Program-made: the position numbers and the translations under genes | The notes under the pieces: model-generated | The model's input: the letters and a program-made list of their open reading frames with translations, nothing else | Told to the model about the DNA's origin: nothing | Database searches by the model: none | NCBI GenBank assembly: GCA_001899285.1 | Contig: MKWA01000024.1 | Location: forward strand, 62,001 to 126,000 | Direction: 5' to 3' | DNA: 64,000 bases | From: Rhizobiales bacterium 64-17 | GTDB lineage: Bacteria > Pseudomonadota > Alphaproteobacteria > Rhizobiales > Xanthobacteraceae | Shown: in pieces, positions 12,594 through 24,182 of the stretch | How the letters are laid out: the number at the start of each line of letters is the position of its first letter | Numbering within the stretch: the stretch's first letter is position 1

Positions 12594-14498
12594 TCAGCGT
12601 TTCGGTGACGGTGGCGCTGACCCAAGCTCCGCCAGATTGACATCGCGGCGCAGCAGCGAAAACCGCTGCGGGTCGAGGCCGAGCGCCGTCGGCGCGCGTG
12701 GCGACAGAGTCGGCGTCTGTCGCGGCGGCGGTGCGGCAACGGGCGGTGGTGGCGCATAAGCCGGCTGTGCCGGTGCCAGCGGGACCGCTTCCGCCGGAAA
12801 TGCCGGCTCGTTGATGAACATGTCGTCGGCGGACTTCTGACTCATGGTCGCGCTGCGCCAGCGGTCGATCACGCCGCTAATCAGATCATGCGTGACCACG
12901 CCGCCGGGCCCGGCCTGCGTCTGCCCGCCGGCTTCGCTCTGCGGCCGCACGCTGGGTGGCAATTCGCTGAAGCGCAGCCGCGTCGGCACGCGGACGCCGG
13001 TGCCGAAGGCAAACACCTCGCGGGTGCCGAGCGAAGGTATGAAGGTGAGCAGATTGGCGGCGGCGTCGGAGACGGCGGAGCGCACCAGATTTTGATCGCG
13101 CTCGTTGGCCATGCGCATCACGAACAATGTGCTGCACTGGGAAATGATGGTCGGGTCGATTTCCGCCGGACGCTGTGTGACGAGGCCGAGGAACACGCCG
13201 TATTTTCGGCCTTCCTTGGCGATGCGCGACAGCGCACGGCGCGTCGGGCCGAAACCGATCTTGCGGTCAGCCGGCGCGTAGCGGTGAGCTTCCTCGCAGA
13301 CGAACAGCAGCGGCGCGACGCCGTCGCTCCACAAACCGAAGTCGAATGCCATGCGGCAGAGAACCGACACCACCGAGTCGACCACCTCGGCAGGAAAGCC
13401 CGCGAGCTGCATGATCGTCATTGGCTTGCCGTTCGGTGGCAGACGGAACAGATGCGCCAGCACCTCGGCCATGGTGTCGCCGCCGATATTGGCGTTTTCG
13501 AACATGAACGCGTAGCGCGGGTCGTTGCGTACCGTCTGGATGCGCGTCATCAGCTTATGGAAAACCATGCGCGAGGTGCGATTTTCCAGTTTGCCCATCT
13601 GCTCGTCGATCATGGTGACGAGATCTTCGATGCGGTACGGCACCGGCGTGTCGGCAGTGTAGCCGACATTGCGCGGATCACGCTTTTTGGTCAGCGATGA
13701 GCGGTCAGCGGGACCATTACGGTATTGCAGATAGGCGCTCTTGGCGAGCGGGATCGTCTCGGCCAGCACCTGCATCTCTTCGTCGACGCCGGGACGGCCG
13801 CCGAAGAACACGTCGACGATTTCCTCGAAATTGAACAGCCAGAACGGCAGCCGCAGATTGCGCGGCGTCATGATCTGCGCCTTGTCGCCAAAGCAGCGCG
13901 CATACTCGTTGTGCGGATCGACCAGAAAGATACGCAGCTGCGGACGCGCTTCCAGCACCTGACGCAGCAATACGGCGACGCCGCTCGACTTGCCGACGCC
14001 GGTGGTGCCGAGGATCGCGAAATGCTTGGCGATCATTTCGTCGACATCGATATGCGCTTCACCGCCGCTGTCATGCTGCAGGTCGCCGATGCGGATAGTG
14101 TCGGCATCGTGCGCTTCGTACAGCAGCCGCAGCTCGACTTCGCTCATGAGCTGCGCCGGATTGCCGATCGACGGATATTCGGTCACGCCGCGCTGGAATC
14201 TCGGTTTTTCGTTCGGAAGCTGTTTGATCTCGCCGACCAGGTCGAGCTGCGCGACGGCGTGATAGCCATTGTCGCGCGCAGCAGCCGGGGGTTTCTCGGT
14301 AATTTCGGTGATCATGCCGATCGTCACCGCGGTAGCGGTCTGGATGGCGATGAATTTGCCGACGGTAGCACGCGCCTGGGCCGGTGAACCGGGGATGCCG
14401 GTCAGTCCAACCACGGCCTGCGCACCGCTAACGGAAACCACACGGCCGATCGGTTCGTGCACGCGGGGTGCATGATCGGGAAGAGTCTGAAGCGTCAT
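12594..14498 (-). CDS. HerA-like/DUF87 ATP-binding protein
   Basis: Walker A LGTTGVGKSSGVAVLL, HerA-type QCSTLFVMRMANERDQNLV. Confidence 0.85.
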   Translation of the reverse strand: MTLQTLPDHAPRVHEPIGRVVSVSGAQAVVGLTGIPGSPAQARATVGKFIAIQTATAVTIGMITEITEKPPAAARDNGYHAVAQLDLVGEIKQLPNEKPRFQRGVTEYPSIGNPAQLMSEVELRLLYEAHDADTIRIGDLQHDSGGEAHIDVDEMIAKHFAILGTTGVGKSSGVAVLLRQVLEARPQLRIFLVDPHNEYARCFGDKAQIMTPRNLRLPFWLFNFEEIVDVFFGGRPGVDEEMQVLAETIPLAKSAYLQYRNGPADRSSLTKKRDPRNVGYTADTPVPYRIEDLVTMIDEQMGKLENRTSRMVFHKLMTRIQTVRNDPRYAFMFENANIGGDTMAEVLAHLFRLPPNGKPMTIMQLAGFPAEVVDSVVSVLCRMAFDFGLWSDGVAPLLFVCEEAHRYAPADRKIGFGPTRRALSRIAKEGRKYGVFLGLVTQRPAEIDPTIISQCSTLFVMRMANERDQNLVRSAVSDAAANLLTFIPSLGTREVFAFGTGVRVPTRLRFSELPPSVRPQSEAGGQTQAGPGGVVTHDLISGVIDRWRSATMSQKSADDMFINEPAFPAEAVPLAPAQPAYAPPPPVAAPPPRQTPTLSPRAPTALGLDPQRFSLLRRDVNLAELGSAPPSPKR

Positions 14499-14611
14499 AA
14501 TGCCCTGCGCGCAGCCGGCTCTTCAAAAGCCGGTCGTGGTGCGAGGCTACCCGTCGGGAAAAAAGTTTTTATGAACCGGATCGGTCAAAAGCCGCCGGTG
14601 CCGTAAGATGG

Positions 14612-15169
14612 CTAACGGTTGGTTACCGGGCGATTGTCGATGCCGATCTCGATCGCCGTGCCGGGGCCGATCCGGGCGAGCAGCCGCTGCAGCGCCGGCC
14701 GTGTGAGGGCGACGCAGCCGGCGGTCGGCGCGAAGGCCGGCCGGGCGATATGCACGAACACCGCGCTGCCGCGGCCGGCGACGCGCGGCCGGGTGTTGTG
14801 ATCGATCTCAATGATCAGGTCATAGAGCGCGTCGGCGCGGGTCAGCCGGTCTGCACTGCTCTGGGCCGGCACGTGGACCGGCTGGTTGTAACGCCGGTCC
14901 TGTGGGTCTTCGCACCAGCCGTCACCGGGCCGGATCGCCCGCACCGGCAGGCCGGTCCGGGGCCGCGACAGACGGTCCGCCCGCCACCACAGCCGCACTG
15001 GATGAAAACGCCCGCGCGGCGTGCTGCCGTCGCCTTCGCGTTTGTTGGCACGGATGCCGCCGCGCCCGAGCGCCACCGGAATGGCCTGTCCGTCGGCCAG
15101 CAGCCAGCCCTGGGTCGGGCGGCCGGGGCGGGCGCGGACCACGATCTGCTTCAACGGCTGCTGCGCCAT
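14612..15169 (-). CDS. L,D-transpeptidase family protein (YkuD-like)
   Basis: SAVFVHIARPAFAPTAGCVALTRPALQRLL: HxxN/SxGC-like catalytic motif. Confidence 0.8.
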   Translation of the reverse strand: MAQQPLKQIVVRARPGRPTQGWLLADGQAIPVALGRGGIRANKREGDGSTPRGRFHPVRLWWRADRLSRPRTGLPVRAIRPGDGWCEDPQDRRYNQPVHVPAQSSADRLTRADALYDLIIEIDHNTRPRVAGRGSAVFVHIARPAFAPTAGCVALTRPALQRLLARIGPGTAIEIGIDNRPVTNR

Positions 15170-15294
15170 CCCCTAAATCCCTCGAATCACGACAATTTTG
15201 ACCCCGTCCAAAAGCCTGGCGCTTGCCCTTTTAGCCCCGAATGTTCTACTTCGCGAGGACCGTCGTCTTAGCGCCGCTTTGGGGGCAAACTGGA

Positions 15295-15981
15295 ATGGCC
15301 AATACGCGCACGATTCTCATCGTCGATGACGATACCGAACTGCGCGAAGCACTGGTCGAGCAGCTCACGTTGCACGAGGAGTTTCAGGCCGAATCCGTCG
15401 ACACTGCCACCAAGGGTGTGCAGGCGGCCAAGGCCGGGCAGATCGACCTCGTGATCATGGATGTCGGCCTGCCCGACATGGACGGCCGCGAAGCGGTGCG
15501 GATCCTGCGCAAGAACGGGTTCAAGGCGCCGATCATCATGTTGACCGGCAACGCCACCGATTCCGACACCATCCTCGGCCTCGAATCCGGCGCCAATGAT
15601 TACGTGACCAAGCCGTTCCGGTTCGCCGTGCTGCTGGCGCGCATCCGCGCGCAGTTGCGCCAGCACGAAGCGAGCGAGGATGCGATCTTCACCATCGGGC
15701 CGTATTCGTTCCGGCCAAGCTCCAAACTTCTGATGACGCCAAAGAACACCAAGGTGCGACTCACCGAGAAGGAGACGGCGATCCTGCGCTATCTCTATCG
15801 CGCCGGACAGAAGCCGGTGTCGCGCGAAACGCTGCTGCAGGAAGTATGGGGGTATAATTCCGGCGTGACCACGCACACGCTGGAAACGCACATCTATCGC
15901 CTGCGGCAGAAAATCGAGAAAGACGCAGCAACGCCGGGAATTCTGGTGACGGAAGCCGGCGGCTACAAATTGGTCCCTTGA
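15295..15981 (+). CDS. OmpR-family response regulator
   Basis: Receiver (LIVDDDTELREALVEQL) plus winged helix (SRETLLQEVWGYNSGVTTHTLETHIYRLRQKIE); ATG at 15295 preferred. Confidence 0.92.
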   Translation: MANTRTILIVDDDTELREALVEQLTLHEEFQAESVDTATKGVQAAKAGQIDLVIMDVGLPDMDGREAVRILRKNGFKAPIIMLTGNATDSDTILGLESGANDYVTKPFRFAVLLARIRAQLRQHEASEDAIFTIGPYSFRPSSKLLMTPKNTKVRLTEKETAILRYLYRAGQKPVSRETLLQEVWGYNSGVTTHTLETHIYRLRQKIEKDAATPGILVTEAGGYKLVP

Positions 15982-15991
15982 GCGCGCGACG

Positions 15992-16468
15992 ATGGCGCTC
16001 GACGACGACATCACATTGTTCAAGCAAGTGCCGACGCTCGCTTTGCTCGGCGATGAGGCGCTGCGTATTCTTGCGATCGGTGCGGAATCGCAGGTGGTGT
16101 CGAGCGGCACGGTGCTGTTTTATGCCGGCGAGCCGGGCAATGCCGGTTATGTCATTCAGGATGGCGCGATGCGTCTCCTGCCCGGAACGCAACGTGACGG
16201 TGACAGCGAGCATACGCTCGGTCCCGGTGCTCTCGTCGGTGAATTGAGTCTCATCACCGGCAACGCGCGCCCGGCAACCGCGATCGCGCTCGAGGAAACG
16301 GTGGTGATCCGCATTCCGCGCACGCTGTTTCTGAAAGTTCTGGAAGGCTATCCGGATGCGGCGCGCACGTTGCGCGACGTTATCGCGCAGCGGGTCGAGC
16401 ACGCGATCCGCGACCTCGCGCCGGTGCGGGCGCGGCTGGCACTTGGTCTCGACGACGAAACGAGTTGA
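15992..16468 (+). CDS. Cyclic nucleotide-binding domain protein
   Basis: cNMP-fold pattern (LFYAGEPGNAGYVIQDGAMRLL; GPGALVGELSLITGNARPATAIA). Confidence 0.85.
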   Translation: MALDDDITLFKQVPTLALLGDEALRILAIGAESQVVSSGTVLFYAGEPGNAGYVIQDGAMRLLPGTQRDGDSEHTLGPGALVGELSLITGNARPATAIALEETVVIRIPRTLFLKVLEGYPDAARTLRDVIAQRVEHAIRDLAPVRARLALGLDDETS

Positions 16469-16471
16469 CGG

Positions 16472-17287
16472 TCACACCTCGATGGTGGCCGTCACCGGCA
16501 CATGATCGGACGGCCGCTCGGCGGCGCGATAGTCGCGGGCGATCCTGATCTTCGACACGCGGTCGGCGAGCGCCGGCGAGGTCCAGATGTGATCGAGCCG
16601 CCGGCCGCGATCGGACACCTGCCAGTCCGGCGAGCGATAGCTCCACCATGTAAAGAGCTTGGCCGGCTCCGGCGTTAGCACCCGCATGCTGTCGACCCAG
16701 TTACCGGCCAGCCGCGCGGCGGTGAGTTTCTCCACCTCGATCGGCGTGTGCGACACCACTTTCAGCATCTGCTTGTGGCTCCACACGTCGTGCTCCAGCG
16801 GCGCGACATTGAGATCGCCGACCAGAATCGCGCGTGACGTCGTGGCGGGACGCAATGCCGGATGCGCGCGCATTTCGTCGAGGAACGACAGCTTGTGCTC
16901 GAATTTTATATTGAGCTTCGGATCGGGGATGTCGCCGCCCGCGGGTACATAGAAATTATGCAGCGTGACCGGATCGCGCAGGCCGGCGCGCTCGCCGAGC
17001 ACGGCGGTCATGTGCCGGCAATCGGTTTTGCCACAGAAATTCTGGATCTCGAAGCTTTCAAACGGCAGGCGTGAGAGCACGGCGACGCCGTGATAACCCT
17101 TCTGCCCGTTGATCGCCGCATGCTCGTAGCCGAGCCGCCGGAAGCGTTTCAACGGAAACGCGTCATCCGGGCATTTCGTTTCTTGCAGGCAGAGAACGTC
17201 GGGCCGCGCCGCCTTGATGAATTTGGCGACGAGATCGATGCGCAGCCGCACCGAATTGATATTCCAGGTGGTGACTTTGAGTTGCAT
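16472..17287 (-). CDS. xth: Exodeoxyribonuclease III
   Basis: TWNINSVRLRIDLVAKF, LCLQETKCPD, DHIWTSPAL, RPSDHVPV. Confidence 0.95.
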   Translation of the reverse strand: MQLKVTTWNINSVRLRIDLVAKFIKAARPDVLCLQETKCPDDAFPLKRFRRLGYEHAAINGQKGYHGVAVLSRLPFESFEIQNFCGKTDCRHMTAVLGERAGLRDPVTLHNFYVPAGGDIPDPKLNIKFEHKLSFLDEMRAHPALRPATTSRAILVGDLNVAPLEHDVWSHKQMLKVVSHTPIEVEKLTAARLAGNWVDSMRVLTPEPAKLFTWWSYRSPDWQVSDRGRRLDHIWTSPALADRVSKIRIARDYRAAERPSDHVPVTATIEV

Positions 17288-17371
17288 GCCGGCAATCTAG
17301 GGTGCCGCGCCTAATCCCGCCACGTCGTGGTTCGGTTTGTCCGGGCCATCCACCAGAAAATCCGCACAAAA

Positions 17372-17395
17372 AAGCCCGGCCGGAAGGCCGGGCTT
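17372..17395 (-). terminator. Rho-independent terminator for the LolA-like gene
   Basis: AAGCCCGGCC-ggaa-GGCCGGGCTT; T-run on minus strand. Confidence 0.8.
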
Positions 17396-17418
17396 AGGAT
17401 CGCGGGAAACGGCGTGCG

Positions 17419-18264
17419 CTACTGAATATTCCGGGTGTAATCGATCCGGAACGCATTGGGGTCGGCGCGCTTCGTCGTGTCGAGGTTATAGACGGCGACG
17501 GTGGTGTCGTAGCCCTGCGGATCGGTGATCGTCCACTGTTTCAGCGACATGTCCTTGGCCGAGAACATGATCATCAGCTTGCTGTTGCCGACGATGCCGT
17601 TCTTCTCCTCGATCACCGCGGTGATAAACACGTCATCGGCATAGACCGCGAGCAGATTGGTGTCGCGCAGCAGGTTGACGCGATCGGCGAGCAGGAAGCG
17701 CAGCGGTGTCTGCGACAACGGATAGACATCCTGCGTCGCCAGATTGCGGTCGCGCACCACCACCGAGTCGCCGTCGGCAATCAGCTCCATCGGCGATGGC
17801 GGGTCGTATTCGAACCGCACCTTGCCGGGTTTCTGGATATAGAACGTGCCCTGCGATTTCTTGCCGTCGGGGCCCACCTGAATGAAGCTACCGTTCAGGA
17901 TCTGCATGCCCGACATATAGGCGTTGATCTTGTCGACCAGCGCACGTTGTTCCGGCGTGATGGTGGCCTTTTCGCCGGTCTTGCCGAACAGCGCGGCGAC
18001 CGGGTTGGGGCGGATCGGCGGCGGTTCCGCCTGCATCGGCGGCGCTGCGCGTTGCGGGGTCTGCTGCGCGGTATGGGCGGGTTTCGGTTTCGCGGCCTGC
18101 GGCTTGTGGGCCGGTTTCGCTGCCTGCGCGGGTTTCGCGGCGCTGTCGGCTGGCTGCGCCAAAGCCGCAGAGAAGGCCGGAATGGCGGTCAACAGGGCAA
18201 TCGCGCCCAAAACGGCGGCTCTGCTCATCATCCGGCCCGTCGTTTCGCTCTTCGCTCGGCACAT
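17419..18264 (-). CDS. Outer-membrane lipoprotein carrier LolA-like protein
   Basis: Signal peptide, Pro/Ala-rich linker, KKSQGTFYIQKPGKVRFEYDPPSPMELIADG. Confidence 0.88.
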   Translation of the reverse strand: MCRAKSETTGRMMSRAAVLGAIALLTAIPAFSAALAQPADSAAKPAQAAKPAHKPQAAKPKPAHTAQQTPQRAAPPMQAEPPPIRPNPVAALFGKTGEKATITPEQRALVDKINAYMSGMQILNGSFIQVGPDGKKSQGTFYIQKPGKVRFEYDPPSPMELIADGDSVVVRDRNLATQDVYPLSQTPLRFLLADRVNLLRDTNLLAVYADDVFITAVIEEKNGIVGNSKLMIMFSAKDMSLKQWTITDPQGYDTTVAVYNLDTTKRADPNAFRIDYTRNIQ

Positions 18265-18372
18265 GTGCCCATTATCCTTCTCGCTGGCTCACTCTTATCT
18301 AAGGAGCCGCTGTGGCGTTTTCACGGCCCGATCCGGTCCGCGATTGTTCGGTCCCGTTGCCCGCTCGATCCG

Positions 18373-20856
18373 TCAGAACCGGTCGCTGCCGGGGTCTTCG
18401 GGAATGAGAATCTCGCGTTTGCCGGCGTGGTTGGCCTGGCCGACAATGCCTTCCTGCTCCATCCGTTCCATGATGGTGGCGGCGCGGTTGTAGCCGATCT
18501 GCAGCCGCCGCTGGATGTAGCTGGTCGAGGCCTTGCGGTCGCGCTTCACGATTGCGACAGCCTGCTGATAGATGTCGCCGCCTTCGGCCAGACCCATGCC
18601 GGTGGAATCGAACACCGCACCGTCCTCGCCTTCCTCCGGCTCGTCGCTGGCGGTGACTTCTTCCAGATATTGCGGCACGCCCTGTGTCTTCAGGTGACGC
18701 ACGATCTTCTCGACTTCGTCGTCGGAGCAGAATGGGCCGTGCACGCGGCTGATGCGTCCGCCACCGGCCATGTACAGCATGTCGCCCTGGCCGAGCAGTT
18801 GTTCCGCGCCTTGTTCGCCAAGAATGGTGCGGCTGTCGATCTTCGACGTGACCTGGAAGGAAATGCGGGTCGGGAAGTTCGCCTTGATGGTGCCGGTGAT
18901 GACGTCGACGGACGGCCGCTGTGTCGCCAGCACGACGTGGATGCCGGCGGCGCGCGCCATCTGCGCGAGGCGCTGGATCGCGCCTTCGATATCCTTACCG
19001 GCGACCATCATCAGGTCCGCCATTTCGTCGACGACGACGACGATATAGGGCAGATCGTCGAGTTCGAGATCTTCCTTCTCGTAGATCGCTTCGCCGGTTT
19101 CCTTGTCGTAGCCGGTGTGGACGGTGCGGGTCAGCGCTTCACCCTTGGCCTTGGCCTCGGCAAGGCGCGCATTGTAGCCGTCGATGTTGCGCACGCCGAG
19201 CTTCGACATTTTCTTGTAGCGCTCTTCCATCTCGCGCACGGCCCACTTCAGCGCGACGACGGCCTTCTTCGGGTCGGTAACGACCGGCGTCAGCAGATGC
19301 GGGATGCCTTCGTAGACGGAGAGTTCGAGCATCTTCGGATCGATCAGGATCATCCGGCACTGATCGGGCCGCAGCTTGTAAAGCAGCGACAGAAGCATCG
19401 TGTTGATCGCGACCGATTTGCCAGAGCCGGTGGTGCCGGCGATCAAGAGATGCGGCATGCGCGCGAGATCAACGATCACCGGCTCGCCGCCGATGGTCTT
19501 GCCGAGGCAGAGCGGCAGCTTTGCCGTGGTGTCGGTGTATTCGCGGCTCTGCAACTGCTCGCGGAAATAGACCTTCTCACGATGCGCGTTCGGCAGTTCG
19601 ATGCCGATGGCGTTGCGGCCGGGCACGACGGCGACGCGCGCCGAAACGGCGCTCATGGAGCGGGCGATGTCGTCGGCCAGCCCAATCACGCGTGACGACT
19701 TGATGCCGGGAGCGGGTTCGAGTTCGTACAGCGTGACGACAGGGCCGGGCCGCGCATTGATGATTTCGCCGCGCACGCCGAAATCCTGCAGCACGCTTTC
19801 CAGCGATTGCGCGTTGCCCTGAAGCTGATCCTGACTCATGACTTGGCGGTCGCTCGCTTTCGGCTGCGCCAGGATCGACAGTGGTGGGAAGTCGTAGCCG
19901 CTGCCGCGACGCGCCGGTTTCTTCGCCGGCTTGGCGGCGACACGGCGCGGTGCCGGCGCTGCTTCCTCTTCTGCCTCGTCGTCCTCGTATTCTTCGTCGG
20001 AGTCGTCGTCTTCCACGGCCTGCGGCGCCGGCGCACGGCGCGCGTCACCGCCGTCGAAGCGCGGCTCGACGCGGCCACGGGCCACCGGAGCTGCGGGCGC
20101 AACGCGCTGCATCGTTCGCGGTGTGCCCTTGATCGCGCGCCACAGCCGCGATTTGAGGCTCATCATGCCGTGCGCCAGAAGGCCGAGTACGATGGCGAAG
20201 CGGCTTTCACGCTCCTCGGTTTCGTCCGCCGCATCCTTTTCCGCCTCGTCCTCCTCTTCCACATGCGCGTCCCGGCGCGTGGCGGGAGCCGATGCGAAGA
20301 AGCCGAAGGCGACGATCAGCAAAGCGACCGCGGCGCTGGCGAAGATCAGTGCATAAACGAGACGGCCGAGCGCATTGGGATCGCCGAACAGCCAGCCCGG
20401 CACAGCCAGCACGGCATCGCCGATCACGCCGCCGAGGCCGGTCGGCAGCGGCCAGTGCGCGGTGCGCGGCAGACAGCCCGCGACCGCGGCGGCAGCGAAC
20501 GGCAGCGCGATCCAGCAGATCACGCGCCACAGATCGCCCAGCGGACGATGCGCGATCAGCCGCCAGCCGAGCACGGCGACCGGCAGTAGCAGCAGACACG
20601 CAGCGACGCCGAACAACTGCGTCGCGAGATCCGACATGATCGCGCCCGGCGCGCCGAGCAGATTGCGGATCGGTGCGGTGGTCGCGTGACTGAGCGACGG
20701 GTCCTGCACCGACCAGGTCGCCAGCGCGATCGCGCCGAGCAGCGCGAGCGTCATCAGGACGAGGCCGGCGCCCTCGCACAGGCGGCGCTTGAGCATGTCG
20801 CGCAAATGATCGTGCAGATACGCGACGGCGTCGTGAGTGCGATCGATTGCGGACAT
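18373..20856 (-). CDS. ftsK: DNA translocase FtsK
   Basis: N-terminal TM segments, Walker [20 protein letters not shown]-terminal gamma domain ([24 protein letters not shown]). Confidence 0.97.
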   Translation of the reverse strand: MSAIDRTHDAVAYLHDHLRDMLKRRLCEGAGLVLMTLALLGAIALATWSVQDPSLSHATTAPIRNLLGAPGAIMSDLATQLFGVAACLLLLPVAVLGWRLIAHRPLGDLWRVICWIALPFAAAAVAGCLPRTAHWPLPTGLGGVIGDAVLAVPGWLFGDPNALGRLVYALIFASAAVALLIVAFGFFASAPATRRDAHVEEEDEAEKDAADETEERESRFAIVLGLLAHGMMSLKSRLWRAIKGTPRTMQRVAPAAPVARGRVEPRFDGGDARRAPAPQAVEDDDSDEEYEDDEAEEEAAPAPRRVAAKPAKKPARRGSGYDFPPLSILAQPKASDRQVMSQDQLQGNAQSLESVLQDFGVRGEIINARPGPVVTLYELEPAPGIKSSRVIGLADDIARSMSAVSARVAVVPGRNAIGIELPNAHREKVYFREQLQSREYTDTTAKLPLCLGKTIGGEPVIVDLARMPHLLIAGTTGSGKSVAINTMLLSLLYKLRPDQCRMILIDPKMLELSVYEGIPHLLTPVVTDPKKAVVALKWAVREMEERYKKMSKLGVRNIDGYNARLAEAKAKGEALTRTVHTGYDKETGEAIYEKEDLELDDLPYIVVVVDEMADLMMVAGKDIEGAIQRLAQMARAAGIHVVLATQRPSVDVITGTIKANFPTRISFQVTSKIDSRTILGEQGAEQLLGQGDMLYMAGGGRISRVHGPFCSDDEVEKIVRHLKTQGVPQYLEEVTASDEPEEGEDGAVFDSTGMGLAEGGDIYQQAVAIVKRDRKASTSYIQRRLQIGYNRAATIMERMEQEGIVGQANHAGKREILIPEDPGSDRF

Positions 20857-20867
20857 CGGGGCCTCCG

Positions 20868-22079
20868 TCAGCCGAGCACCGCGACGAGGCGATGCAGCGC
20901 CTCGGCCGTGGTCTCTTTGTCTTGAACCATGGCGACACGAATGAAGCCTTCGCCGGGATTGCGCCCGTCCGGCTGCATGCGCGCGAGATAACGACCGGGC
21001 ACGACGCGTACACCGGCCTTGCTCCAGAGAAGCTTGGTGGCGGCTTCGCTGCCACCCTGCGCCGACACGTTGAGCCAGAGAAAGAATCCGCCGGCGGGCC
21101 GGACATAACCGTAGCGGTCGCCGATAATCTGATCGGCGAGATCGAATTTTGCGCGGTACATATCGCGGTTGTCGTCGACATGCGCCTCGTCGTTATAGGC
21201 GGCGATGCCGACGCGTTGCGCTGGCACCGGCACCTGCGGCGCAGCGACGTTGCGTAGTTCGAGAAAGTCCTTGAGGAAGCGGCGGTCGCCGGCGACGAAA
21301 CCGACGCGCAGACCCGGCAGGTTCGAGCGCTTCGACAGCGAGTGGAAGACTACCGCGTTTGCAAAGTCCGGACCGGAGACTTCCAGCATGCCGGCGGGCG
21401 GCGTGGTGCTGTAGATCTCGCTGTAGCACTCATCATTGAAGACGAGGAAACCGTGACGCTGTGCCAGCGCATGCAGTCGCGCGAGATAGGCGCGATCGGC
21501 GACCGCACCCTGCGGATTGGCGGGCGACGCGAAATAGAATGCGACGGTGCGCTTGAGCAGGTCTTCGCTCAACGCATCGAGATCGGGCAGGAAGTCGTGC
21601 TCGCGATAGGCCGGCAGATAGATGGTCTCGCAACCGGCGGCGGTCGCTCCGGCGGCATAGGCGGCATAGAAGGGATTCGGCAGCAGGATTGCCGGCCGTC
21701 CGGCGCGCGGCCCGACAAATTGTTTCGCTGCGATTGCCGCGAGGAAGAGGCCCTCGCGCGTGCCGTTGAGCACCAGCACCTCGTGTTCCGGATCGACCGG
21801 CCGCGGCAGATCATAACGGCGGTCGAGCCACGCGGCGGCGGCTTGCCGATAGGGCTCGATACCCTTGTTGGCGGGATAGCGGCCAAATTCGGCGATATGC
21901 GCGGCCAGCACCGGACCGACGAACGACGGCACCGCGTGCTGTGGCTCACCGACCGACAGGTTGATCGGCGGCATGCCAGGCGGGGTGTCGCCGAGAAGCT
22001 CGGTCAGGCGCACGAACGGCGAGCGGCGGTCGTCGGTGCTCACGTCCTGATGTTGCGCATGGTGTTGATCGGGCATCAC
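20868..22079 (-). CDS. PLP-dependent class I/II aminotransferase
   Basis: [45 protein letters not shown]. Confidence 0.92.
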   Translation of the reverse strand: MMPDQHHAQHQDVSTDDRRSPFVRLTELLGDTPPGMPPINLSVGEPQHAVPSFVGPVLAAHIAEFGRYPANKGIEPYRQAAAAWLDRRYDLPRPVDPEHEVLVLNGTREGLFLAAIAAKQFVGPRAGRPAILLPNPFYAAYAAGATAAGCETIYLPAYREHDFLPDLDALSEDLLKRTVAFYFASPANPQGAVADRAYLARLHALAQRHGFLVFNDECYSEIYSTTPPAGMLEVSGPDFANAVVFHSLSKRSNLPGLRVGFVAGDRRFLKDFLELRNVAAPQVPVPAQRVGIAAYNDEAHVDDNRDMYRAKFDLADQIIGDRYGYVRPAGGFFLWLNVSAQGGSEAATKLLWSKAGVRVVPGRYLARMQPDGRNPGEGFIRVAMVQDKETTAEALHRLVAVLG

Positions 22080-22133
22080 GAAACGGCCGCCCCCAGCGGC
22101 AAAAACACTGGCCGCGAAGATAGGTGCCGTGGG

Positions 22134-22230
22134 GTTAAGGCGCCGTTAACTATCTGCGGTTTTCCGGGGCATTTATCCACATCTGCGGACATTCACTTTG
22201 TCCTTTAAAATTGGGGCTATTTCGAATTTC
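22134..22230. repeat. Left copy of ~97-bp imperfect direct repeat containing a CtrA-like box (TTAAGGCGCCGTTAAC)
   Basis: Gapless alignment to 54541-54637, 73/97 identical by manual count; first 17 nt identical. Confidence 0.8.
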
Positions 22231-22278
22231 TAGCGCCCGCGCCCATTCGCCGCTATCCGGCACAATTCCGCGAAAATC

Positions 22279-22296
22279 GTTAGCTGTGAGTTAGCT
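22279..22296. repeat. Paired GTTAGCT motif (11-bp spacing)
   Basis: GTTAGCT-gtga-GTTAGCT; same arrangement at 54466-54483. Confidence 0.6.
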
Positions 22297-22523
22297 AGAA
22301 TAGGCCGGGAAACCGAAATCGGGATGCGGTCCACGCGCGGTGATCGAGCGGCATCGAAGCGGCGATTGATGCAGCCGTGACGCAGTCCAGAGCGCCGAAA
22401 ATATTTTTTGGTTTCCGTGTTCGCGCGCATTCGCGGGCGTCCCGCGTTCGGGTCCCTCGCTCTTTGCTTTCCCGCGCGCTGACAATATTTCGCGAGCAGC
22501 AAAATTTTTCCCCCGCCCGCGAA

Positions 22524-23729
22524 ATGCCAAGACCGAGACGTGACGGGACAGCGCCCGCTGCTCCGCGAAAACACAAACTCAATGAGCTGTTGCTGCGTAG
22601 ACTGGAGCCGCGCGAGCGCGCCTATATCGTTTGGGATACGCACCAGCGCGGCTTGTCGGTGCGTGTGCAGCCGACAGGCCATATGGCATGGGTTTTCCTT
22701 TACTCGGCCAATGGCCGACCGCGCTGGTACACGATCGGTGCAATCGATGCGATTGGCTTAGCCGATGCCCGAAAAATGGCAGGTGAAATCGCCTTCAAGG
22801 TCACGCAAGGCCACGATCCCTGCGGTGAGCGAAAACTTGCGCGGGACAAAGGTACATTTGAGGAGCTTCACAATCGCTACGTCGATGAGCATGCCAAGCG
22901 CCGCAACAAATCGTGGCGGCAAGCAGACAAGCTTGTCCGGCGTCATCTTATTCCTCGTTGGGGCAAGCTACAGGTTACAGCAATTGCTCGGCGAGATGTT
23001 AAGGCCGCGATACGGACGATCAAAGCGCCGATCTTGGCCAACCAAACACTCGCGGCTGCTTCAGCCGTCTTCAATTGGGGGATGCGCGAAGAAATAGTGA
23101 CGGGCAATCCGTGTGCGCAGGTTGAACGCAATCCAACCAAAAGTCGCGATAGGGTGTTGTCAGACCGCGAACTGCCTCTGTTCTGGAATGCTTTTCTAGA
23201 TGCGGACGATATCAGCAGCGGGATTCTTCGGATGATCCTGCTCACTGGTCAACGTCCAGGCGAGGTTCGTCATCTCTGCCGTGAGCACATAGTCGACGGA
23301 TGGTGGACAATGCCCGGCGATCCTGACCCAGAGATCGGTTGGCCGGGAACCAAGAACGGAAACACCCATCGCCTGTGGCTACCCGAAGCGGCGCAACAGT
23401 TGCTCGCGCAGATGCCCAATGAAAGTAAGCCTTTTCGTGGCAAGGAAGTGAACCGTGCCATGCAGCAGATCAACGGCAGTCTGAATGAAGTCGCCAAGGC
23501 GCAGGGCAGCCCATCAATCGCACCGGTGCGCCCGCATGATCTACGACGCACGCATGGCACGACCATCACGCGGCTCGGCTTCGGGCGGGATGCGATGAAC
23601 CGCATCCAAAACCACATCGAGGGCGGAATTGCATCCGTCTACGACCGGCACGGATATGCCGACGAGAACAAGCGGATCATGGAGGCGGTGGCGGCGGAAA
23701 TTCTGTCGAAGGTCGACGCCGGACGATGA
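22524..23729 (+). CDS. P4-type tyrosine recombinase/integrase
   Basis: LTGQRPGEVRHL, PHDLRRTHGTTITRLGF, ...YDRHGYADENKRIME; ATG at 22524 preferred over 22377. Confidence 0.92.
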   Translation: MPRPRRDGTAPAAPRKHKLNELLLRRLEPRERAYIVWDTHQRGLSVRVQPTGHMAWVFLYSANGRPRWYTIGAIDAIGLADARKMAGEIAFKVTQGHDPCGERKLARDKGTFEELHNRYVDEHAKRRNKSWRQADKLVRRHLIPRWGKLQVTAIARRDVKAAIRTIKAPILANQTLAAASAVFNWGMREEIVTGNPCAQVERNPTKSRDRVLSDRELPLFWNAFLDADDISSGILRMILLTGQRPGEVRHLCREHIVDGWWTMPGDPDPEIGWPGTKNGNTHRLWLPEAAQQLLAQMPNESKPFRGKEVNRAMQQINGSLNEVAKAQGSPSIAPVRPHDLRRTHGTTITRLGFGRDAMNRIQNHIEGGIASVYDRHGYADENKRIMEAVAAEILSKVDAGR

Positions 23730-23739
23730 GAGCGAACGC

Positions 23740-24078
23740 TTATTCGCCCCTTCGCGCCTTTCCTTCGGCACGGACGGCCTTCTCGATCTGCTCAATCAGT
23801 TCCGCTTCTTTCCTCGGGTCCGTAGCCCAGTCGTGATCGGCGTCACGAACTGCAAACGCCAGCTTTTGGACGAGCCTGCCGTTCTCGCTGCCGCCGAGCA
23901 GGAGGGTAAAGACTTCGTCCCGTTCGAACGAGTTTTCGATCCGGTGTTCCAGCTCTTGTACCAGAGACCGGCCGGATTGCGCTGCGGCGGCCCGCATCTT
24001 TTCCCGAATTTCGGCGGTAGTTCTGAGGTTTAGCGGGTATCGGCGCGGTTCGTTCGCGGGGTGGGATTTTTTCGGCAT
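23740..24078 (-). CDS. Arc-like ribbon-helix-helix protein
   Basis: RRYPLNLRTTAEIREKMRAAAAQSGRSLVQELEHRIENSF. Confidence 0.75.
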   Translation of the reverse strand: MPKKSHPANEPRRYPLNLRTTAEIREKMRAAAAQSGRSLVQELEHRIENSFERDEVFTLLLGGSENGRLVQKLAFAVRDADHDWATDPRKEAELIEQIEKAVRAEGKARRGE

Positions 24079-24182
24079 GACCATCTTAAAATGTTACGTT
24101 TCTCGTTGACTTGGGTCCGGGGACCCTCTAATCGCGGACAACGTAACCCATCAAGTTTCTCCCGTCTATATCGGAGTTCCGC

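Noticed and set aside
17947-19695. 582-aa plus ORF opposite ftsK
   Set aside because: Antisense shadow; low-complexity Arg/His/Asp composition
22377-22523. Extended N-terminus of the integrase ORF
   Set aside because: Basic, unconserved-looking extension; ATG at 22524 better supported
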